Notes under the pieces: generated by a model
What the model was told of the DNA's origin: nothing
The model's database searches: none
What the model saw: the letters and a program-made list of their open reading frames with translations, nothing else
NCBI GenBank assembly: GCA_030671315.1
Contig: DAOUZW010000023.1
Span: 1 to 10,781 of the forward strand
Direction of reading: 5' to 3'
Length of the DNA stretch: 10,781 nt
Origin: Candidatus Bathyarchaeota archaeon
GTDB taxonomy: Archaea > Thermoproteota > Bathyarchaeia > 40CM-2-53-6 > RBG-13-38-9
Position numbers and translations under genes: made by a program
In this document: piece after piece, positions 6,363 to 10,781 of the stretch
Position numbering within the stretch: the first letter of the stretch is position 1
Layout: each line of letters starts with the position of its first letter

Positions 6363-6384
6363 GGTTCGTTAAGAACCTATAAAG
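6363..6384 (+). promoter_or_regulatory. Dyad (GGTTC-N5-GAACC) abutting a TATA box upstream of the nitroreductase
   Basis: GGTTC (6363-6367) and GAACC (6373-6377) form a perfect 5-bp dyad, and TATAAAG (6378-6384) begins at the next base. The right arm therefore sits where the BRE would be. The box predicts a start point near 6407 and a leader of about 36 bases that carries the nitroreductase Shine-Dalgarno. A protein on the dyad could block TFB/TBP, but no regulator gene is visible in the window. Confidence 0.42.
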
Positions 6385-6442
6385 ATATTCATGAACATCA
6401 AAATGACCAATATAAAAAAGAATAATTTTGAGGAACTAAATT

Positions 6443-7027
6443 TTGAATAGCAGATTACTTGATCTAGTTAAAAAGCGAAGTACAACTAGAATATTTGACA
6501 GCAGAGAAGTAAACTCTGAAGATTTACTCTATTGTATAAGAGTCGCTATACAAGCTCCGTCTGGAGCAAATCGCCAACCATGGCGATTCTTGATAATCGA
6601 CGATCCCCTCCTGAGAAAAGAATTAAGAGAGAAATGTGAAGAGCAAGAAAAGATATTTCATGAGAATGTTAACGCATAATTGAAAGAATGGTTTAGATCA
6701 AAACAGATCATGTGGCATAAACCCCATCTGACATCCGCACCTAGTCTGTTAGCTATTTTTTCCGATCAAGACATGGTATATACTACAGAGAGCACCTGGT
6801 TGGCAATAGGCTACATATTAATAGCCATAGAAGAGAAGTCTCTATCAACAGTAACTTACACACCACCTCATCCCAAAGGTCTTCGAGAATTGTTTGGTTC
6901 ACCGGAAAATTTTCGGCTAGAGACAATTCTACCAATAGGCTATTCAGCGGATCCTAAAGAGAAAGAAGAAAGACAATCAACAGAGAAACTGATCTACAGA
7001 AATCGTTGGCATGCACTAAACGTATAA
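6443..7027 (+). pseudogene. Nitroreductase-family flavoprotein interrupted by an in-frame TAA
   Basis: The frame from TTG 6443 encodes 78 residues, meets TAA at 6677-6679, and continues in the same frame for 115 residues to 7027. Joined, they make a protein of about 194 residues, a normal length for the small archaeal nitroreductases. The first part has the FMN-binding motifs KRSTTRIF (10-18) and APSGANRQPWRF (38-49). The second has the helix and core GYILIAIEEKSLSTVTYTPP and the closing strand ETILPIGYSAD. Such enzymes use FMN and NAD(P)H to reduce nitro groups or quinones. No other sign of decay is seen: both halves keep family-like sequence and the Shine-Dalgarno (GAGG, 6430-6433) is intact. 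The stop could be a recent nonsense mutation, a sequencing or assembly error, or readthrough. TAA is not a known pyrrolysine or selenocysteine codon, and the TTG at 6680 has no Shine-Dalgarno for a separate start. Confidence 0.82.
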
Positions 7028-7131
7028 GTCAATATTGAAACAATGAACACCTTATGCTCAACTAAGAATTAATTACATTTAATCTAAACCTTTATCTGCT
7101 GTACTGAGTTCATGGTTACCAAAATAGATCC

Positions 7132-7137
7132 TTAATA
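7132..7137 (+). promoter_or_regulatory. Candidate TATA element for the aIF1A operon
   Basis: TTAATA here would start transcription near 7161, about 7 bases before the ATG at 7168. A second candidate, TTTATC at about 7091-7096, would give a leader of about 48 bases containing GGAG (7152-7155). I cannot decide between them. The remainder of 7028-7167 shows no RNA gene or open frame of note. Confidence 0.28.
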
Positions 7138-7167
7138 CCAATAATTAATGCGGAGCCTAAAACGAAA

Positions 7168-7473
7168 ATGGGAAAGAAAAAGGTACTAAGCGAAGGAGAG
7201 CTAAAAGAACTAGTCTCTCCTGGACCAGGTCAACAAGTAGGATTTGTCACACAACTACTCGGATTCGATAGAGTTCGAGTAAAATGTGCTGACGGGTACG
7301 AAAGGCTCTGCAGAATAAGAGGGAAGATGAAAAGAAGAGTCTGGGTTAGACTCGGTGACGCGGTTCTGGTTGAACCTTGGGACTTTCAGTTCAAAGAACG
7401 TGGAGATATTCGTTGGCGTTATACTAAGAGTCAAGTACATACTCTCAGAGAACGAGGACATCTTCCAGCATAA
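7168..7473 (+). CDS. eif1a: Translation initiation factor aIF1A
   Basis: This 101-residue protein is the archaeal counterpart of eIF1A and bacterial IF1. It binds the decoding site of the small subunit and helps initiator tRNA recruitment. A short basic N-terminus precedes the S1-like OB fold, which spans about 20-80: VGFVTQLLGFDRVRVKCADG, then the basic RIRGKMKRRVWVRLGDAVLV stretch that contacts rRNA, then the strand EPWDFQ. The C-terminal helix and tail (about 82-101) includes RGDIRWRYTKSQV. Length is typical for the archaeal protein, which lacks the long acidic eukaryotic tail. It starts at ATG and is the first gene of a tight plus-strand run, with RIO1 beginning 12 bases after its stop. 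Confidence 0.97.
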   Translation: MGKKKVLSEGELKELVSPGPGQQVGFVTQLLGFDRVRVKCADGYERLCRIRGKMKRRVWVRLGDAVLVEPWDFQFKERGDIRWRYTKSQVHTLRERGHLPA

Positions 7474-7485
7474 TAGGGAGAGATT

Positions 7486-8286
7486 TTGAAAAAAACTTCT
7501 GATAAGGTACGAGAGAGACTAAGACATAGAGAAAGAAGACAAGACACTGAAAGACGGATGCGTAAGAAAAGAAGCGAAGAAAAACAGGTATTTGAAGAAG
7601 TCTTCGATAAAACTACTCTAATGACAATTTACAGCCTTATGAATAAAGGTTACATCCAAGATATTTTTGGAACTCTTAGATCAGGCAAAGAATCTAGACT
7701 ATATTATGGAAGAGGACCAGGAAACATCGATATTGCAATCAAAGTATATTTGACAACATCATCTGAATTCAAACAGGGAATGCAAAAATACATCGACGGC
7801 GATCCCAGATTCAAACGGATTGATCGTAGTACAAAATCTCTTATTTATCTGTGGGGACGAAAAGAATTCAACAATCTCAAAGATGCACAAGAATCAGGAG
7901 TCAATGTACCAGAAGTAATAGTCATAGAGAAGAACGTACTCATAATGGAATTCATAGGAGAGAATGGTCAGCCAGCTCCTCTTTTAAGAGAGGCAAATTT
8001 GAAAGATCCAGCAAGGACATTTGATCAATTGATTGAAAACATAACGAAATTATATAGGCAAGCTAGACTCGTGCATGGAGACCTTAGTGAATACAACATT
8101 ATGATCTGGAAGAATAGAATTGTTATTTTTGATCTTTCTCAAGCAGTCAGATTAGAACATCCTATGGCAAAAAATTTTTTGAAGCGAGACTTATCGACTA
8201 TAATAAAATATTTCACAAATTCGGGGATACAAATTCCCGAACCTGATGAACTATACAGGCAAGTTGTAGGCGAGAATGCAGACTAA
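7486..8286 (+). CDS. rio1: RIO1-type atypical serine kinase/ATPase
   Basis: RIO1 is an ATP-dependent kinase/ATPase that acts late in small ribosomal subunit maturation. The 266-residue protein opens with a very basic, probably extended segment (about 1-33). The kinase fold follows: glycine-loop equivalent GTLRSGKES (62-70), ATP-contacting K86 (IAIKVY), hinge IMEFIG (153-158), catalytic loop VHGDLSEYN with D199 and N204, and metal-binding D216 in IFDLSQ. The IFDLSQAV form and the SGKES loop match RIO1 rather than RIO2, and there is no N-terminal winged helix as in RIO2. The TTG start is preceded by GGGAGAG (7476-7482). The last 11 bases overlap the KH gene in another frame, indicating coupled translation with its likely functional partner. 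Confidence 0.95.
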   Translation: MKKTSDKVRERLRHRERRQDTERRMRKKRSEEKQVFEEVFDKTTLMTIYSLMNKGYIQDIFGTLRSGKESRLYYGRGPGNIDIAIKVYLTTSSEFKQGMQKYIDGDPRFKRIDRSTKSLIYLWGRKEFNNLKDAQESGVNVPEVIVIEKNVLIMEFIGENGQPAPLLREANLKDPARTFDQLIENITKLYRQARLVHGDLSEYNIMIWKNRIVIFDLSQAVRLEHPMAKNFLKRDLSTIIKYFTNSGIQIPEPDELYRQVVGENAD

Positions 8287-8845
8287 ATTTAATGTGACTG
8301 TTCCCCAAGATAGAATCGGGGCGCTTGTAGGTGAAGATGGCAAAATAAAACAGAGCATAGAAAACACCTTCAAAGCCAAACTCAACATCGACAGCGAAAG
8401 CGGAATCGTAGAATTAACACTTGCATCTGAAGACGGGGACGCGGCTTCCTTGCTAAAAGCACGAGATATAGTAACTGCGATAGGAAGAGGTTTTTCTCCC
8501 GATCGAGCATTTGTGCTTAGAGATGACGAGATAATTCTAGACATTATAGATCTAAGAGAGATATTCGGAAGAAATGATGACACTATTTCAAGAATCAAAG
8601 GAAGAGTAATCGGTCGAGGGGGAAAAATACGAAAGCTTATAGAAGAATTATCAAAGACTGACGTATCAGTATATGGGCACACAATATCTTTGATTGGCGA
8701 CTATGATTCCATCTCAATAGCAAGAGAGGCGACATTAATGCTATTGGAAGGTAAACAGCACTCAACAGTCTATAAGTTCTTAAGGCAACGTAGACGTGAG
8801 CAGAAAATTAAAAAAATAACAGAATTGTGGGAGCCAACAAAGTGA
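8276..8845 (+). CDS. Two-KH-domain RNA-binding protein, Dim2/Pno1 (Krr1) type
   Basis: This 189-residue protein has two KH domains. The first has its GxxG loop at G19-EDG-22 (GALVGEDGKIKQSIE) and the second at G113-RGG-116 (GRVIGRGGKIRKLIE), followed by SVYGHTISLIGDYDSI and a basic C-terminal helix (KFLRQRRREQKIKK, 167-180). This is the archaeal Dim2/Pno1 pattern; the eukaryotic relative binds near the 3' end of small-subunit rRNA and helps place the Nob1 cleavage, while the archaeal protein is also reported to act with aIF2 alpha. Start ATG 8276 lies inside the end of the RIO1 gene (11-base overlap). The next gene, Top6B, starts 55 bases on. The family is clear; the cellular role is transferred by homology. 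Confidence 0.94.
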   Translation: MQTKFNVTVPQDRIGALVGEDGKIKQSIENTFKAKLNIDSESGIVELTLASEDGDAASLLKARDIVTAIGRGFSPDRAFVLRDDEIILDIIDLREIFGRNDDTISRIKGRVIGRGGKIRKLIEELSKTDVSVYGHTISLIGDYDSISIAREATLMLLEGKQHSTVYKFLRQRRREQKIKKITELWEPTK

Positions 8846-8900
8846 TCATAGAATTCTGGTACTCATCAAATTTCGATTTAGCAAAAAGGTGATGTTTAAT

Positions 8901-10424
8901 ATGTCTGAGACCTTTCAGGAAATTAGTCCTGCAGACTTCTTCTATCGAAATAGAGACATTGCAGGATTCACTAATCCATCCAGAGCAATATACTCAACAA
9001 TACGAGAATTAGTAGAGAATTCTCTAGATGCCTGCGAAATTAACGGGATCCTCCCAGAAATCTACATTAGAATTTCACCAGAAAAAGAACCTATCTCGGA
9101 TCCAAGCATCTACAAAATAAGAATTGAAGATAATGGAATAGGCTTACCATCTAACGTTATCCCTTCAGCTTTCGGTCAGGTCCTTTTCGGATCAAAATAT
9201 AAACTCAGACAAACTCGTGGAACTTTTGGATTAGGTGGAAAAATGGCAATACTCTACGGACAAATCACAACTCACGGACAGGCAAAAATCATTTCAAGCA
9301 TTGGCGATTCCAAAAGTTATGAATATACACTAACAATGGACATCCAGAAAAATAGGCCAATAGTGATTAAGAATAAGACACATGGAAATAAATCTCGGTG
9401 GCATGGAACCATTGTAGAATTTACAACTGAAGGTGACTACTCGAGAGCCATGGCGAAGATACTCGACTACCTCAAACAGACAGCGATTGTCGTACCTTAT
9501 GCAAATCTTACATTCGTAGATCCGAGAGGAAGATTTTACAAATTCGATCGAGCAACAACTTTGATGCCTAAACCTCCAACTGAGACTACACCTCATCCAC
9601 ATGGCATAGACATTGAGACATTGAAACGAATAATTGATGTTACGAATTCAAGAACAATGAAAGATTTCATGAAGCGACATTTTCAGAGGGTTGGCGAATC
9701 CACAGCAAGAAAATTTCTTGAATTCGCAGATATTAGCTATAAAAGAAAACCGAAAAATCTCACACAGGAAGAGATCGTGAAGTTTGTAAATGCGGTTAAG
9801 AATTATGAGGGATTTTTATCGCCAGATGCAACTTGTCTATCTCCGTTAGGTAAAGAGCTTTTGAATACAGGGATTAAGAAAGAGCTTAATCCAGAATTTA
9901 TAGCGGTACATCAGAGAAGAGCCGCAGCCTACTCGGGTTATCCTTTCATTGTGGAGGTTGGAGTAGCATATGGTGGCGATGTTCCAAAATCAGGTGGAAT
10001 TTTACTTTATAGATTTGCCAATCGAATACCTCTGCTTTTTGATGAAGCTAGTGACATTTCTTACAAAGTAACAAATGATATGATGAATTGGAGACATTAC
10101 AGAGTTGTACCAGACACCCCACTCGCGGTATTTGTGCATATATGCAGTACTAAGATCCCGTACAAAACCGTCGGCAAAGAATTCATTGCAGATAGACCTG
10201 AAGTCGAACATGAGGTAATTAATGCTTTAAGAGAGGTCGCCAGACACCTATCACTCTTTTTATCCAAAAAACACCATATGGAAAGAGAAAAGAAAAGACT
10301 TGACGTATTCTCAAAATATTTACCAAAGATCGCTAGATTCTCAACCAAGCTTGCTAAAAAGAAAAAGATTCCAGATGTTAAAAAACTCATGAGGAGTGCA
10401 GCAAGATATGCCAAGGAAGAGTAA
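8901..10424 (+). CDS. top6B: DNA topoisomerase VI subunit B (GHKL ATPase)
   Basis: This is the ATPase subunit of the type IIB topoisomerase VI, which passes one duplex through another. From ATG 8901 it has 507 residues. The GHKL ATPase motifs are E36-x3-N40 (RELVENSLDAC), D77-x-G79 (EDNGIG) and the lid GTFGLGGKM (107-115). A helix-two-turn-helix insert follows at about 225-300, and the transducer domain with the switch-lysine region TKIPYKTVGKE lies at about 420. The C-terminal lysine-rich helices (about 455-500) link to subunit A. I chose 8901 because GGTGAT (8888-8893) sits 7 bases upstream as a Shine-Dalgarno. Starting at GTG 8889 or ATG 8892 would use that sequence as coding and add only MMFN. 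Its end overlaps the start of top6A by 17 bases. Confidence 0.97.
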   Translation: MSETFQEISPADFFYRNRDIAGFTNPSRAIYSTIRELVENSLDACEINGILPEIYIRISPEKEPISDPSIYKIRIEDNGIGLPSNVIPSAFGQVLFGSKYKLRQTRGTFGLGGKMAILYGQITTHGQAKIISSIGDSKSYEYTLTMDIQKNRPIVIKNKTHGNKSRWHGTIVEFTTEGDYSRAMAKILDYLKQTAIVVPYANLTFVDPRGRFYKFDRATTLMPKPPTETTPHPHGIDIETLKRIIDVTNSRTMKDFMKRHFQRVGESTARKFLEFADISYKRKPKNLTQEEIVKFVNAVKNYEGFLSPDATCLSPLGKELLNTGIKKELNPEFIAVHQRRAAAYSGYPFIVEVGVAYGGDVPKSGGILLYRFANRIPLLFDEASDISYKVTNDMMNWRHYRVVPDTPLAVFVHICSTKIPYKTVGKEFIADRPEVEHEVINALREVARHLSLFLSKKHHMEREKKRLDVFSKYLPKIARFSTKLAKKKKIPDVKKLMRSAARYAKEE

Positions 10425-10781
10425 GAAGAAACAACGTAAAGGAGCAGCCAAAGAAAGAAAAGAAAAGGTCATCTCTTCCCTCCAAGACTTCGGAGAGAAA
10501 ACATATGACCAGATAGTTTCAGGAGAGTTTCCATGGACAAAAATGCCCAGCAGATCAATAAACAACATCTTCTACGATGAAAAGCTCAGGCAATACATCT
10601 TAGGAGATAGATCAGTAAAACGAACTGCCAGAAATATAAGACACATTAGACCTCTAACACAGCTCATATGGACAGGCATGTTTGCAGATGAATTAAGCCG
10701 GCAAAACAAAACAAGCACACTAAGAGATGTATACTACTCGGCACAAGCATATGAAATGAGCTTTACAGACCAACTAGAGAG
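10408..10781 (+). CDS. top6A: DNA topoisomerase VI subunit A (Spo11-like), partial (C-terminus beyond right edge)
   Basis: The frame from ATG 10408 is open for 124 codons to the edge. A basic N-terminus (PRKSKKKQRKGAAKERKEK, 2-20) is followed by the 5Y-CAP winged-helix domain: VKRTARNIRHIRPLTQLIW (70-88), then STLRDVYYSAQ (103-113). In this family the catalytic tyrosine that forms the 5'-phosphotyrosyl bond is the last Y of RDxYY, here Y110. The Toprim domain with its acidic metal ligands lies beyond the window. The first 17 bases overlap the end of top6B in another frame, which couples synthesis of the two subunits of the A2B2 enzyme. A Shine-Dalgarno-like GAGGAG occurs at 10391-10396 within top6B, 11 bases upstream of the ATG. 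Identification is secure despite truncation. Confidence 0.95.
   Translation, partial: MPRKSKKKQRKGAAKERKEKVISSLQDFGEKTYDQIVSGEFPWTKMPSRSINNIFYDEKLRQYILGDRSVKRTARNIRHIRPLTQLIWTGMFADELSRQNKTSTLRDVYYSAQAYEMSFTDQLE

Noticed and set aside
6361..6384. GGTTCGTTAAGAACC resembles a tRNA T-arm.
   Set aside because: No acceptor, D or anticodon arms can be built around it and the loop is too short, so it is treated as a promoter dyad.
6680..7027. The 115-codon frame after the internal TAA as an independent gene starting at TTG 6680.
   Set aside because: It has no Shine-Dalgarno or promoter, is exactly in frame with the upstream half and begins in the middle of the nitroreductase fold, so it is the second part of one interrupted gene.
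8251..8682. Minus-strand 143-codon open frame opposite the KH gene.
   Set aside because: It is a serine/isoleucine-rich shadow of the KH-domain reading frame with no family features.

Overview
The window is from an archaeal chromosome. It carries archaeal translation-initiation factors (aIF2 beta, aIF1A), a RIO1 kinase next to a two-KH-domain Dim2/Pno1-type protein, both subunits of topoisomerase VI, DUF424, an archaeal-type methionyl-tRNA synthetase and an archaeal/eukaryotic-type tRNA methylthiotransferase. The DNA is AT-rich. About six of fifteen genes start with TTG, most of them behind clear Shine-Dalgarno sequences (GGAG, GGTGAT, GAGG), and several promoters look like archaeal TATA boxes. 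A TACK-type lineage (Thaumarchaeota/Bathyarchaeota-like) is a reasonable guess, but no gene here fixes the phylum.

Layout. Positions 1-449 (minus) hold the N-terminal part of a left-handed beta-helix (hexapeptide-repeat) acyltransferase that runs off the left edge; its start codon lies at the end of a perfect 10-bp inverted repeat. Divergent from it are a MoaD/ThiS-like sulfur carrier (562-858) and a tRNA t6A37 methylthiotransferase (903-2276). Convergent with these is a minus-strand pair, metG (2917-4605) and a PHP-domain phosphoesterase (2279-2920), joined by an ATGA overlap. Divergent from metG are aIF2 beta (4777-5190) and DUF424 (5201-5500), then a single-pass membrane protein with a probable beta-sandwich ectodomain (5591-6007). 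On the minus strand at 6107-6217 is a 36-residue double-CxxC zinc-finger protein that is easily overlooked. A nitroreductase reading frame (6443-7027) is split by one in-frame TAA. The right third is a compact plus-strand run: aIF1A, RIO1, KH protein, Top6B and Top6A (the last cut by the right edge).

Functionally this is a mostly housekeeping, translation-centred segment: initiation (aIF2 beta, aIF1A), aminoacylation (MetRS), anticodon-loop modification (methylthiotransferase, perhaps with the sulfur carrier) and small-subunit maturation (RIO1 plus KH protein). DNA topology (Topo VI) is appended to the ribosome-biogenesis run. The less ordinary items are the micro-zinc-finger gene, the interrupted nitroreductase with a dyad at its promoter, the MoaD-like protein whose glycine motif is followed by three extra residues, and the hairpin over the acyltransferase start. 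I see no mobile element, CRISPR array, tRNA or rRNA, and no clear sign of a wholly new multi-gene system.
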